From contig NZ_RHQM01000004.1 in assembly GCF_003935375.1 (NCBI RefSeq), forward strand, positions 1 through 64,000: DNA of 64,000 bases, written 5' to 3'. Positions 34,963 to 44,647 of the stretch are shown piece after piece. The DNA comes from Stutzerimonas xanthomarina. Its GTDB lineage: Bacteria > Pseudomonadota > Gammaproteobacteria > Pseudomonadales > Pseudomonadaceae. The translations under genes were made by a program, and so were the position numbers. Each line of letters starts with the position of its first letter. Position 1 is the stretch's first letter. A model generated the notes under the pieces. It saw only the letters and a program-made list of their open reading frames with translations, made no database searches and was not told where the DNA came from.

Positions 34963-35823
34963 TCAATCCGTCAGCAAGGACATCTGCGGCGCGGGGTGCA
35001 ATGCAGGCAGGGCCGGCAGGCAGGGCAAGCGCTCGCTCAGCAAGCCGTGAAAACGCATCGCCAGCTCGGGCGCACGATGATTGTCGGGGGTATGCAGATA
35101 GACGTGCGGCGTCTTGCCGGCCTCGATCCAACCAGCCACCTTGTCCAGCCAGGGCACCATGAATGCGTCGTTCGCCTCCAGCTCGGGGTGACCGACGAAG
35201 CGCACCTGCGGCGAATCGCTGAATGCCACCGGGCGTACCGGCAGACGCGGCTTCTTGCTCTGCGCATGCAACACGGCGGGGTCGTGAGAGTGGCAGCTGA
35301 ACAGCGCGCGGGTATCTAGGCAGATGCGCTCAATGCCACGATCACGCAGCAATCGGTTCAACGCGCGCTCGCCATCCCCTCGGTCGAAGAATCCGGGATG
35401 CCGCACCTCGATCGCCAGCGCTGCGTCGAAGCCATCGATGAACGCCGCAAGCTCGCTCAATCTGAATGGCCCAACGCTGGCGGGCAGTTGCAGCCAGAAC
35501 GGCGTTACCCTTCGCCCCAATGGCAGCAACAGCCGCTGGAAGGCATGCGCCTGCTCCAGCGCCGCACGCAGATCGCCGGCCTGGCTGACATCGCGGGGAA
35601 ATTTGGCACAGAAGCGGAAGCCCTCGGGCATCTCGCCGGCCCAGCGCTGGACCTTCTGCTCCGATGGCCAGGCGTACAGCGTGGTATTGCCCTCGACTGT
35701 ATTGAAGGTGGAACAGTAGGCGGCAAGGAAATCGCAAGCCGGCGTAGCCGTCGAGTACAACGAGCCGAGCCAGGCACTCTCGTTCCAAGAGGGACAACCG
35801 ATGTAATAGGGAAGCTCTGGCAG
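34963..35823 (-). CDS. DUF72 family protein with apparent CTG start
   Basis: DUF72 proteins form a TIM-barrel fold of unknown activity. The conserved N terminus (LPYYIGCPSWNESAWLGS) is present in frame, but no ATG, GTG or TTG precedes it before the upstream gene. The first TTG, at 35760, would remove this motif. CTG at 35823 has GAGG (35836-35833) nine bases upstream, giving 286 residues of normal length. Further DUF72 marks are FNTVEGNTTLYA, FCAKFPRDVSQ and PFWLQLPASVGPF. The start is therefore either a true CTG or a base change from ATG. Confidence 0.82.
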   Translation of the reverse strand: MPELPYYIGCPSWNESAWLGSLYSTATPACDFLAAYCSTFNTVEGNTTLYAWPSEQKVQRWAGEMPEGFRFCAKFPRDVSQAGDLRAALEQAHAFQRLLLPLGRRVTPFWLQLPASVGPFRLSELAAFIDGFDAALAIEVRHPGFFDRGDGERALNRLLRDRGIERICLDTRALFSCHSHDPAVLHAQSKKPRLPVRPVAFSDSPQVRFVGHPELEANDAFMVPWLDKVAGWIEAGKTPHVYLHTPDNHRAPELAMRFHGLLSERLPCLPALPALHPAPQMSLLTD

Positions 35824-35834
35824 ATCGAACCGCC

Positions 35835-36182
35835 TCAGGCGTAGAGGTCGAGCCCGAGCACCTCTGCGCCGTCGAACTCGACGCTCATGCTGGCGGTGCT
35901 GGCGTAGCTGGCCAGCGCCTGGGCCACGCGACTGGTCAGTGGGCGCTCGGGCTGCGGCTCGTCATAGCGGAATGCGGAGTAGCGTTCGACCAGCGCGCTG
36001 GAATTGACCCGCTGCTGCGGACGATCGGCCTGGGGCTGGTAATCCTGACCGGAGCGGCTGTCGACCCCGCGCTGCGCCTGCGCGACCCGCTGTGTTTCCC
36101 CATAGCTATCCGCCGCCCTGCCGGTACGGGCAGAACGATCCGTTGAATAGGGAACGGGAAAGGAGCTTTCGACGCGCATCAT
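35835..36182 (-). CDS. conserved Pseudomonas hypothetical protein
   Basis: A 115-residue polar protein with no signal or TM helix. The first 75 residues are low-complexity and rich in Ser, Arg, Gln and Tyr, apparently disordered; the C-terminal 40 residues (SRVAQALASYASTASM then DGAEVLGLDLYA) look like a short helix and strand. I recognise no domain. It sits between tsaB and the DUF72 gene and partly overlaps the ribosome site of the latter. Start ATG 36182 is followed directly by a second ATG. Confidence 0.65.
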   Translation of the reverse strand: MMRVESSFPVPYSTDRSARTGRAADSYGETQRVAQAQRGVDSRSGQDYQPQADRPQQRVNSSALVERYSAFRYDEPQPERPLTSRVAQALASYASTASMSVEFDGAEVLGLDLYA

Positions 36183-36243
36183 TGGACTCGATCAGAGGCC
36201 CGGCGACTCTAACGGGCAGCCAGGAGTTTGGCAACGTTCCTCG

Positions 36244-36921
36244 TCATTTGATCCCTTTGGGCGTCGCAACATTGTCCCGCAGATAGACCGGCTGGGCCTG
36301 ATCGGCCTCCAGCGCTTCGCCTCGGCGCCAGGCGAAACTAGCCAGACTCAGCAGATCTTCGGCATGCGGCAGCATCCCAGCGTCGTGCGTACGTACGGCC
36401 GCGGTTATCCGCTCGCCGTAACCCCAGCCGGTACCGGCGCCAAACCAGTCCTCACCTGCATCGCGCGGCAGCACCGCCTGCTCGGGCGGCAGCACGGCCT
36501 CACTGCCGACCAGCTGCATCTCCCCGGCCTGCGCGCGATAACAGCCCCAGTAGACCTCGTCCATGCGCGCATCGATGGCCGCCGCGACCTGCGCTGCGCC
36601 GTGCTCACGCCAGGCCCGTTGGGCAATGGTCGCGAGGGTCGAAACCGGCAGCACCGGCCGCTGCAACGCGAACGCCAGGCCCTGCACCACACCGATTGCA
36701 ATCCGCACGCCGGTAAAGGCACCTGGGCCCCGCCCGAAAGCGATGGCATCCACCGCGGACAGCGCAACCCCGGCCTCACCGAGCAGCGTCTGCACCATCG
36801 GCAGCAGCCGCTGGGCATGCAGGCGCGGAATCACCTCGTAGTGACTCAGCACCTTGCCGTCGTGCAACAGCGCGACTGAGCAGGCTTCGGTGGCAGTATC
36901 CAGGGCCAGCAGAGTGGTCAT
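36244..36921 (-). CDS. tsaB: TsaB, tRNA N6-threonylcarbamoyladenosine synthesis subunit
   Basis: A 225-residue protein of the ASKHA fold, partner of TsaD, needed for t6A37 modification of tRNAs reading ANN codons. The N terminus LLALDTATEACSVAL (phosphate-1-like loop) and the mid segment VDAIAFGRGPGAFTGVRIAIGVVQGLA are standard TsaB signatures. The C-terminal part is short, as in Gram-negative TsaB. Located next to adk, as in other pseudomonads. Confidence 0.94.
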   Translation of the reverse strand: MTTLLALDTATEACSVALLHDGKVLSHYEVIPRLHAQRLLPMVQTLLGEAGVALSAVDAIAFGRGPGAFTGVRIAIGVVQGLAFALQRPVLPVSTLATIAQRAWREHGAAQVAAAIDARMDEVYWGCYRAQAGEMQLVGSEAVLPPEQAVLPRDAGEDWFGAGTGWGYGERITAAVRTHDAGMLPHAEDLLSLASFAWRRGEALEADQAQPVYLRDNVATPKGIK

Positions 36922-37004
36922 CGGGTCGGTCCGGTTGGTAAAAAGGCGCCGATTCTAACGTATTCGCGGAGCGGGTTCTTTCGCGCCTGTCCAGATCTCT
37001 GGGC

Positions 37005-37036
37005 AAAAAAATGCCCGTATCTTTCGATACGGGCAT
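37005..37036 (-). terminator. Rho-independent terminator of adk
   Basis: A 10-bp perfect stem (ATGCCCGTAT/ATACGGGCAT) with a six-base loop at 37011-37036, followed on the minus strand by a run of seven T (37011-37005). It lies 29 bases after the adk stop. Confidence 0.9.
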
Positions 37037-37064
37037 TTCTATCGCTCGTGCCAGGCAGCTTCGA

Positions 37065-37730
<666 letters not shown>

Positions 37731-37957
37731 TTAGAAGGGGGGCGATCCTGCCAGCGGGCCGGAGTGGCTCTTCGCTGACGAATCAAAAATTCTGGTTTGC
37801 CGCCATGCGACAAAAGGTTGAACACGATACACAGCGCACCGAGGCGGCACAAGCCGTCCCGAAAGCGTCTATCGACCCGCATAAATGTCACGATTCGACG
37901 CGAGTTGCGCTCAACGACTACGCATCGCGCAGCCGTTGAGCGCCAGGAACCGCCACT

Positions 37958-40597
37958 TCAGCCCGTGTTGCGCAAGCCCGCCGCGATACCCGCCACACTG
38001 ACCAGCAGCGCCTGCTCGAGCGGGCTGTCTGCCGGGTTCTGCTGCTGCCTTGAGCGAGCCAGCAGTTCTATCTGCAGCAGGTGCAACGGATCAAGATAGG
38101 TGTTGCGCAGACTGAACGCCTCCTGGGTCTTCGGGCTGTGGTCGAGTAGATCGGCCTGGCCGGTCACGCTCAGCACAGCGCCGACCACCTGCGACAATCG
38201 GTCACGCAAATCGCTACCAAGGGAAAGCAGTTCCGGCTGCACCAGGCGCTCATCGTAACGCCTTGCGATATCGGCATCGGCCTTGGCCAGCACCATTTCC
38301 AGCATGTCGATGCGCGTAGTGAAGAACGGCCATCGCGCACGCATTTCGGCCAGCCGCTCGCCCTCCCCGCGCGTCAGTGCGCTCTGCAGCGCCTGCTCCC
38401 ACCCAAGCCAGGCGGGCAGCATCAGCCGCGTTTGCGTCCAGGCGAAAATCCAGGGAATCGCCCGCAGGCTTTCCACCCCACCCTCGCGACGTTTGGAGGG
38501 GCGACTGCCCAACGGCAAACGGCCCAGTTCCAGCTCGGGTGTCGCCTGGCGGAAGTAATCGACGAACAGCGGATGCTCGCGTACCACGCCACGATAGGCC
38601 GCCACCCCTTCGGCGGACAGACGATCCATGGTCTCACGCCAACCGGTCTCGGGCATCGGCGGCGGCAACAGAGTCGCCTCGAGCACCGCGGCGAGGTACA
38701 GGTTGAGGTTCTGCTCGGCGATGTCCGGCAAGCCGAATTTGAAGCGAATCATTTCGCCCTGTTCGGTGGTCCGGAAGCGCCCGACAACCGAGCCCGGCGG
38801 CTGCGACAGAATCGCCGCATGCGCCGGGCCACCGCCACGCCCCACGGTGCCGCCGCGGCCATGGAACAGCAACAGTTCGACGTCGTGCTCCCGGCATACG
38901 TCCACCAGCCGTTCCTGAGCGCGGTATTGGGCCCAGGCGGCGGCAGTGGTGCCAGCATCCTTGGCCGAGTCGGAGTAGCCGATCATCACCTCCTGCGGGC
39001 CATGCAGTCGCTGGCGATACCCGGGCAGCGCGAGCAGGCGGTCAATGATCGGCGCGGCGTTGTTCAGGTCATCCAGGGTTTCGAACAGCGGCACCACACG
39101 CATCGGTCGCTGCAGGCCGGCTTCCTTGAGCAGCAACTGCACGGCGAGTACATCGGAGGCCGCATGGGCCATGGAAATGACATAGGAGCCAAGTGACGCC
39201 GCTGGCGCCTCGGCGATCACCGCGCAGGTGGCGAGCACCTCGGCGGTATCGGCCGACGGATGATAATGCGCCGGCAGCAACGGGCGACGATTGCCCAGTT
39301 CAAGCTGCAGCCAGTCCAGTCGCCGCTGCTCGTCCCACGCCTGATAGTCGGCCAGCCCGAGGTAATCGGTGATTTCCGCCAGCGCTGCGGCATGCCGTGC
39401 CGCGTCCTGGCGAATGTCCAGCCGTACCAGGAACAGCCCGAACACGGCCAGTAGCCGCAGGCAGTCAAGCAGCGCGCCATCGGCGATCATGCCCATCCCG
39501 CGGGCATGCAACGAGCGGTAGCAGAGTTCCAGCGGCCGACGCAGCTCGGCGCAGTCCTGCAGCACTTCCGCCGGAGCCGGCTGGCCATGCTCGATGGCCG
39601 CTCGCGCCCACTCCCGGGTCGCCCGCAGCCGTTGACGCAGGGGCTTGAGCAGGACCCGGTATGGCTCGGCCGAATCACCGGTCAGGCGCAGCAGTTCCTC
39701 ACTGGCTTCGCTCATCGACAATGCGGTGATCAACCCTTCGATCTCCCGCAGGTACAGATCGGCAGCCACCCAGCGCGCGGTCAGCAACACTTCGCGCGAT
39801 ACCATCGCGGTCACGTTCGGGTTGCCATCGCGGTCGCCGCCCATCCAGGAGGCGAAGCGGATCGGCGCGGCTTCCAGTGGCAGGTGCAGCCCGGTCGTCC
39901 GCCTGAGCGTCGCATCGGTCTGGCGCAATACATTGGGTACGGCCTTCCACAGCGAGTTCTCGATGGCGGCGAAGCCCCACCGCGCCTCTTCCACCGGCGT
40001 CGGTCGGTTGCGACGAATTTCCTCGGTGTGCCAGACCTCGGCGATCAGGCGCTGCAGCTGCAGCTCGATCTTCGCCTGCTCGGCGTCGGAGAGGTCGGTG
40101 TGGTCCCGTGCGGCCAGCTGTTCGGCGATGGCGTCGTACTTCTGGATCAACGTGCGCCGTGAAATTTCGGTGGGGTGCGCTGTCAGCACCAGTTCGATTT
40201 CCAGGCGGCTGACCTGCCGTGCAATGAACTCGTCGCCGTGTCCGGCGGCCTTGAGGCGTTCGATCAGATCGGCGAACACGCTGGTTTCGAACGGTACCGG
40301 CTCGCCTGCCGTACGGCGACGAACCTGATGGTACTGCTCGGCGATATTGGCCAGGTTGAGGAACTGGTTGAACGCCCGTGTCATCGGCAGCAGTTCATTC
40401 TCGTCAAGGCTGTCGAGCGTCTCGGACAGCAGCTGCGCACCCTCGGCCGAGCCTTTGCGTGCCGCCTTGGCACCCTTGCGGATGCGTTCGATCTTGTCGA
40501 AGAACTGGTCGCCATGCTGGGCGCGAATGGTGTTGCCGAGCAGTTCGCCAAGCAGGTGTACGTTGTCGCGCAGGCGCGCGTCGATGATTTTCGCCAT
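37958..40597 (-). CDS. ppc: phosphoenolpyruvate carboxylase
   Basis: An 879-residue anaplerotic enzyme that makes oxaloacetate from PEP and bicarbonate. Visible are the catalytic-His motif [13 protein letters not shown] (about 136-148), the [11 protein letters not shown] loop, the [14 protein letters not shown] glycine loop (about 560-573), and the C-terminal tail ending RNTG typical of the family. Length is normal. ATG 40597 has GAGGAGCAAG upstream. The 245-base gap to adk shows no gene. Confidence 0.97.
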   Translation of the reverse strand: MAKIIDARLRDNVHLLGELLGNTIRAQHGDQFFDKIERIRKGAKAARKGSAEGAQLLSETLDSLDENELLPMTRAFNQFLNLANIAEQYHQVRRRTAGEPVPFETSVFADLIERLKAAGHGDEFIARQVSRLEIELVLTAHPTEISRRTLIQKYDAIAEQLAARDHTDLSDAEQAKIELQLQRLIAEVWHTEEIRRNRPTPVEEARWGFAAIENSLWKAVPNVLRQTDATLRRTTGLHLPLEAAPIRFASWMGGDRDGNPNVTAMVSREVLLTARWVAADLYLREIEGLITALSMSEASEELLRLTGDSAEPYRVLLKPLRQRLRATREWARAAIEHGQPAPAEVLQDCAELRRPLELCYRSLHARGMGMIADGALLDCLRLLAVFGLFLVRLDIRQDAARHAAALAEITDYLGLADYQAWDEQRRLDWLQLELGNRRPLLPAHYHPSADTAEVLATCAVIAEAPAASLGSYVISMAHAASDVLAVQLLLKEAGLQRPMRVVPLFETLDDLNNAAPIIDRLLALPGYRQRLHGPQEVMIGYSDSAKDAGTTAAAWAQYRAQERLVDVCREHDVELLLFHGRGGTVGRGGGPAHAAILSQPPGSVVGRFRTTEQGEMIRFKFGLPDIAEQNLNLYLAAVLEATLLPPPMPETGWRETMDRLSAEGVAAYRGVVREHPLFVDYFRQATPELELGRLPLGSRPSKRREGGVESLRAIPWIFAWTQTRLMLPAWLGWEQALQSALTRGEGERLAEMRARWPFFTTRIDMLEMVLAKADADIARRYDERLVQPELLSLGSDLRDRLSQVVGAVLSVTGQADLLDHSPKTQEAFSLRNTYLDPLHLLQIELLARSRQQQNPADSPLEQALLVSVAGIAAGLRNTG

Positions 40598-40821
40598 GAC
40601 CTTCTTGCTCCTCCTGGGCTGCCGCTTTCACATGAACGACTCGCCGCTGCTTATCAGACGCGCCGCGGAGAAAACGATCCTGAACGGCTACGCTGAAATT
40701 ACCTCCAACCAGAGTGCCCACAGCATCCGGTCATGACAAGGCGTCAACGCCGACGACCCTGTTGCGGACAGCACGATTGCACATGTCATCACCGCTCGTA
40801 AGCGCGGGCAAAGGAGTAATC

Positions 40822-41172
40822 ATGAGAATTTCCGAGCTGGTCAGCCATTGGGAACGCGACGCCAAGGGTCACATGAGCCAGACAACCTACAGCATTCCGC
40901 TGGACGTCGAGAGCGCGGCGCGGCTCGCGGCGCTCGCCGAGATGTACCCCAAGCGCAGCACCGAAGCGCTGCTCGGCGAGCTGGTTGGTGCGGCCCTGGA
41001 AGCCGTCGAAACCAGCCTGCCGTACGAGCGCGGCACCCAGGTCATCGCCACTGACGAACAGGGCGACCCGGTCTACGAGGACGTCGGCCCTACCCCGCGC
41101 TTTCTCGAGCTCTCGCGCAAACACCTCAAGCGCATGCTCGACGAGGAAGCGTCTTCCACCCCACCGGCCTGA
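40822..41172 (+). CDS. conserved hypothetical protein downstream of ppc promoter region
   Basis: A 116-residue soluble protein, mainly helical, with a ribbon-helix-helix-like N-terminal part (TYSIPLDVESAARLAALAEMYPKRS then TEALLGELVGAALEAVE) and an acidic middle. It is divergent from ppc with an AAGGAG ribosome site at ATG 40822. The same position in other Pseudomonas genomes holds a similar gene that I recall being labelled a pilin assembly protein, with no evidence visible here for that function. Confidence 0.7.
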   Translation: MRISELVSHWERDAKGHMSQTTYSIPLDVESAARLAALAEMYPKRSTEALLGELVGAALEAVETSLPYERGTQVIATDEQGDPVYEDVGPTPRFLELSRKHLKRMLDEEASSTPPA

Positions 41173-41196
41173 CCCGAAAGCGCACCCTGTACGCTC

Positions 41197-41215
41197 GGCG
41201 CCCGTTCAGGGCGCC
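41197..41215 (+). terminator. possible hairpin after the hypothetical gene
   Basis: GGCGCCC and GGGCGCC form a 7-bp stem with a five-base loop 24 bases after the stop. There is no T run, so termination is uncertain. The remaining gap up to 41459 probably carries the promoter of the next gene but I recognise no site. Confidence 0.35.
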
Positions 41216-41459
41216 ATCACACAGGTCACCTTTGTTGCATACGCCCACCCTGCCCGCGCAGGCCAGTCTCCACCCCGTTAATACCGCGCTGGTAGCGAAT
41301 TCCCCGATGACAACCGCTCTAGCCCGCCAACTTTCACTGAACGATTAGCGCCATTTGGCATCACAAAAATATGTCCCGACATCGGTAGTGCCCTATTCAG
41401 CACACTGCCCGGCCAGGGACGGTAGCTATTCGTTGAGCAATTCGAACTGGAGACTGACC

Positions 41460-41852
41460 ATGAACAAAGCTGTCGCAACCCACGCCTCGAGATTTCAGCT
41501 ACCCAAGCTGGCGGCCATTGCACTTGGTGGCCTGCTGCTGACCGCATGCGCCGGCAACCCACCGACCGAGCAGTTCGCCGTGACTGAATCGGCCGTGCGC
41601 AGCGCCGTAAGCGCTGGTGGTACCGAGTACGCCGCAGTGGAAATGCGCGCCGCGCAGGAAAAGTGGAAAGAGGCCGAACTGGCCATGCAGAAAGAAAACT
41701 ACGAACAAGCCCGCAAGCTGGCCGAACAGGCCGAATGGGATGCCCGCGTAGCCCAACGCAAGGCTGAAGCGGCGAAGGCTCAGAAGGCCGTCGAAGATGC
41801 GCAGCAGGGGATTCAGGAATTGCGCGAAGAAGGCATGCGCAACGTTCGCTGA
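41460..41852 (+). CDS. DUF4398 lipoprotein
   Basis: A 130-residue lipoprotein: signal about 1-30 with lipobox LTAC, then a DUF4398 region made of long amphipathic helices (coiled coil about 50-125) rich in Ala, Glu, Lys and Gln. No catalytic motif is visible. GGAG upstream supports ATG 41460. It lies 50 bases before an OmpA-type lipoprotein gene. The two are a recurring pair in Pseudomonas and probably act together at the outer membrane or peptidoglycan. Confidence 0.85.
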   Translation: MNKAVATHASRFQLPKLAAIALGGLLLTACAGNPPTEQFAVTESAVRSAVSAGGTEYAAVEMRAAQEKWKEAELAMQKENYEQARKLAEQAEWDARVAQRKAEAAKAQKAVEDAQQGIQELREEGMRNVR

Positions 41853-41902
41853 TTCCTCGCCACGCCCGCCATTCCGTTTATAGCCAATAGGATGAACTCG
41901 TC

Positions 41903-42685
41903 ATGCACAAGCTCGTAACCCTACCTACCATGCTGGCCCTGAGCATCGGCCTAGTGGCCTGCGCCAACCAGCCCAATCAGAACCTTGAAGAGGCGCGCAG
42001 CAGCTTCTCCGCTCTGCAGAGCGACGCCCGCTCAAGCAAGGTCGCAGCCCTGGAAACCCAGGACGCCAGCAACATGCTGGACAAGGCCAACAAGGCATAT
42101 CTGAACGATGCCGACGAAGAAACGGTGGATCAGCTGGCCTACCTGACCAAGCGCCGCATCGAACTGGCCGAGCAGACTATTGCCCTGCGCGCGGCCGAAG
42201 AGGATCTCGGCAAGGCCTCCGCGCAGCGCGCCGAAGCCCGCCTCGAAGCCCGGGACGCGCAGATCCGCAAGCTGCAGGAGGACATGCAGGCCAAGCAGAC
42301 CGAGCGCGGCACCCTGGTGACCTTCGGCGACGTGCTGTTCGACCTGGACAAGGCCGAACTTAAACCGGCCGGTATGCGCGGCATCCAGAAGCTCGCTGAG
42401 TTCCTGAACGAGAATCCGGAGCGCAAGGTGGTAGTCGAGGGTTATACCGACAGCACCGGCTCCGACTCTTACAACCAGCAGCTTTCCGAGCGCCGCGCCC
42501 AATCCGTGCGCCGCGCATTGACCCACGCGGGCGTCGATCCACAGCGCATCCAGGCGGTGGGCTATGGCGAGCAATACCCGGTTGCGAGCAACGACTCGCC
42601 GTCCAGCCGCGCGATGAATCGCCGCGTCGAGGTGACTATCTCCAACGACAGCCAGCGCGTCGCGCCACGTTCGTCGATGGAGTGA
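41903..42685 (+). CDS. OmpA-family lipoprotein
   Basis: The 260-residue protein has a lipoprotein signal (lipobox LVAC, about 1-20), a long helical middle (about 25-130, coiled coil) and a C-terminal OmpA peptidoglycan-binding domain (about 135-250). The domain marks are VVEGYTDSTGSDSYNQQLS, ERRAQSVRRAL and AVGYGEQYPV then NRRVEVTI. It probably ties the outer membrane to peptidoglycan. It follows the DUF4398 gene, and a clear terminator ends the pair. Confidence 0.9.
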   Translation: MHKLVTLPTMLALSIGLVACANQPNQNLEEARSSFSALQSDARSSKVAALETQDASNMLDKANKAYLNDADEETVDQLAYLTKRRIELAEQTIALRAAEEDLGKASAQRAEARLEARDAQIRKLQEDMQAKQTERGTLVTFGDVLFDLDKAELKPAGMRGIQKLAEFLNENPERKVVVEGYTDSTGSDSYNQQLSERRAQSVRRALTHAGVDPQRIQAVGYGEQYPVASNDSPSSRAMNRRVEVTISNDSQRVAPRSSME

Positions 42686-42728
42686 CCACGGACCGTGGGC
42701 ATGGCGAGCTGATGCCCTGCCCCTTTAG

Positions 42729-42759
42729 CAGCCCGTCGCCCTGACGGGCTGTTTTATTT
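42729..42759 (+). terminator. Rho-independent terminator after the OmpA-type gene
   Basis: A 9-bp perfect stem (CAGCCCGTC/GACGGGCTG) with a five-base loop is followed by TTTTATTT on the plus strand. It may also limit transcription from the convergent gene ending at 42754. Confidence 0.88.
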
Positions 42760-43077
42760 GTTCTCCTGCGGCGCATCCTGACCCATGCAGCGCACGGCGC
42801 GCTTCTTGCTGTCGACCAGCACGCCGGTCAGGCCCTTCTGTTCGGTATCGAACAGCACCAGCACACCATCGATGCACTGAGCCACCTGCGACGCCGGCTT
42901 CAGCGATACCCGGTAATCCTCGCCGGGAACGGTCTTGAGCATGGTGTAGTCAGCCAGCAGCAACGCATCCTCTGGCTTGGCGATATGCACGTAGCCGTAA
43001 TAGGACAGCACCGCGACCGTGCCAAGCACGCTGCCGATGGCGGTCAGGATCAGGGGAATGGGATTGCGTTCGGACAT
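42754..43077 (-). CDS. conserved hypothetical membrane-anchored protein
   Basis: A 107-residue protein with one N-terminal TM helix (about 7-27) and a small extracytoplasmic domain with two Cys (AQCIDGVLVLFD and RAVRCMGQD), which may form a disulphide. I recognise no named family. ATG 43077 is chosen; an in-frame ATG at 43089 would add four residues. It is 58 bases downstream of the AIM24-type gene on the same strand and may be co-transcribed with it. Confidence 0.7.
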   Translation of the reverse strand: MSERNPIPLILTAIGSVLGTVAVLSYYGYVHIAKPEDALLLADYTMLKTVPGEDYRVSLKPASQVAQCIDGVLVLFDTEQKGLTGVLVDSKKRAVRCMGQDAPQENK

Positions 43078-43135
43078 GGACGGTCTCATCGAGGCAAAGA
43101 GGCGCATTGTGACAAATTCGAAGGTCGCCTGCGGC

Positions 43136-43882
43136 TCATTTACCGCCGGCGCGGGTTTCACCGCGGGCCTGTGAGGTCGCCTCGTAGACCCGCTCGGCCA
43201 GGCGCGAGAAGGGCAGGCTCTGGATCCAGACGCTGCCGGTGCCCTTGAGGGTGGTGAGCAGCAGCCCTTCGCCACCGAACAGCATGCTCCGGAGGCCGCC
43301 GGCAAGCTGGATGTCGTAGTCGATGCCCTGCGTGAAGGCCACCAGGCAGCCGGTATCCAGCCGCAGGGTTTCGTTGTTCAGCTCCTTGCGAATCACGGTG
43401 CCGCCGGCATGCACGAACGCCAGTCCATCGCCTTCCAGGCGCTGCAGGATGAATCCCTCGCCACCGAAGAAGCCTGCGCCGATGCGCTTACTGAAGCTTA
43501 TGCCGATGCGCGTGCCATAAGCCGCGCAGAGAAAGGCATCCTTCTGACAAAACAGCTTGCCGCCCACGGCAGCAAGATCAATCGGTACCACTGTGCCCGG
43601 ATAAGGCGCGGCGAAGGCCACGCGTGCCTTGGCCTTGCTTTCATTGGTGAAGTGAGTGAGGAACAGTGACTCGCCGGTGAACATGCGCTTGCCCGCGCCC
43701 CACAGCTTGCCGAGCACGCCGCTCGCCGAACCGTCGCCCATGCGGGCTTCGAAACGCACGCCGTCGGTCATGTAGTTCATTGCTCCGGCTTCGGCGATCA
43801 CCGTCTCGTCTGGATCGAGGATGATCTCCACGCTTTGCGCGGACTGACCGAGGATTTCGTATTCGAGTTCGTGGCTGGACAC
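43136..43882 (-). CDS. AIM24/TIGR00266 family protein
   Basis: A 248-residue beta-rich protein of the TIGR00266 (AIM24-like) family, formed by repeated strands with phrases such as [29 protein letters not shown]-like turns and [22 protein letters not shown]. The trimeric fold has no known enzymatic site; family function is unknown. The start is GTG at 43882 with CAGGAG six bases upstream, fitting the family N terminus ([11 protein letters not shown]). Confidence 0.85.
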   Translation of the reverse strand: MSSHELEYEILGQSAQSVEIILDPDETVIAEAGAMNYMTDGVRFEARMGDGSASGVLGKLWGAGKRMFTGESLFLTHFTNESKAKARVAFAAPYPGTVVPIDLAAVGGKLFCQKDAFLCAAYGTRIGISFSKRIGAGFFGGEGFILQRLEGDGLAFVHAGGTVIRKELNNETLRLDTGCLVAFTQGIDYDIQLAGGLRSMLFGGEGLLLTTLKGTGSVWIQSLPFSRLAERVYEATSQARGETRAGGK

Positions 43883-43945
43883 GGCGAGCTCCTGAAGCGA
43901 TCGGGTTGCGGCGCCGCAAGGATCCGGCAGCGTCCCGCCGTTTGC

Positions 43946-44605
43946 CTATTTGCGCCCGAGAATGCGCAGGATACGCAGGAACAGGTTGATGATGTCCATA
44001 TAGAGCGCGGCTGCGCTGTCAATGGCATTGTCCAGCGTCTTGGGGATCTGATTCGCCCGGCCCCAGTCCACGCCGACATAGCCGCAGAAGATCAGCACGA
44101 CGATCCAGTCGATCACGCCGTGATGAATGCCGAGGATGAACACCTCGACCAACTCGACGACGATCACCAGCAGCAACGCCACTGTCAGCGCACCGGCGAT
44201 GCTGGCGAGGAACTTCGGAAACAGCGTGCCGAGCAGCATCATGCCCAGGGTAACCAGCGCGGTGATGCGTATCGCCTCGTGCACCAGCGCGCTGTCGTAG
44301 CGGCTCACCACCAGGTTCACGATGAGTCCGAACGGCACCACGACCAGGTTGTAGCCGAAAAAACTCACCCAGGGCTGGTTCGAACGATGAAACAGCCAGG
44401 CGCCGGTGAGGCAGCTGGCGAAGTAGCCGCCAAAGAACAGCCAGGGATGGATGCTGCGAATGAACTCGACCGGGATGTTGCCGACCATCCACCAGTTGAC
44501 CCAGAAGCCCCAACAGAGCGTGAGGCCAATGACGAGGTTATACGCAGCGGGTGAGAGTGTGCGATCCATCGGGTTCGCACGCCGGGCGAAGACCGGGTTT
44601 TCCAT
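43946..44605 (-). CDS. Bax-inhibitor-1-like integral membrane protein
   Basis: The 219-residue protein has about seven TM helices and ends with the family-like segment DSAAALYMDIINLFLRILRIL, similar to the ALNLYLDFINLF end of the BI-1/YccA/YbhL group. BI-1 proteins bind or leak cations and influence stress or proteolysis. No ligand can be assigned. It is between the AIM24-type gene and the QEGLA-motif gene on the same strand. Confidence 0.8.
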   Translation of the reverse strand: MENPVFARRANPMDRTLSPAAYNLVIGLTLCWGFWVNWWMVGNIPVEFIRSIHPWLFFGGYFASCLTGAWLFHRSNQPWVSFFGYNLVVVPFGLIVNLVVSRYDSALVHEAIRITALVTLGMMLLGTLFPKFLASIAGALTVALLLVIVVELVEVFILGIHHGVIDWIVVLIFCGYVGVDWGRANQIPKTLDNAIDSAAALYMDIINLFLRILRILGRK

Positions 44606-44647
44606 ATCGTTACGCTTCCTTGCGTGGGTGGTGTCGGATATCCGGGA

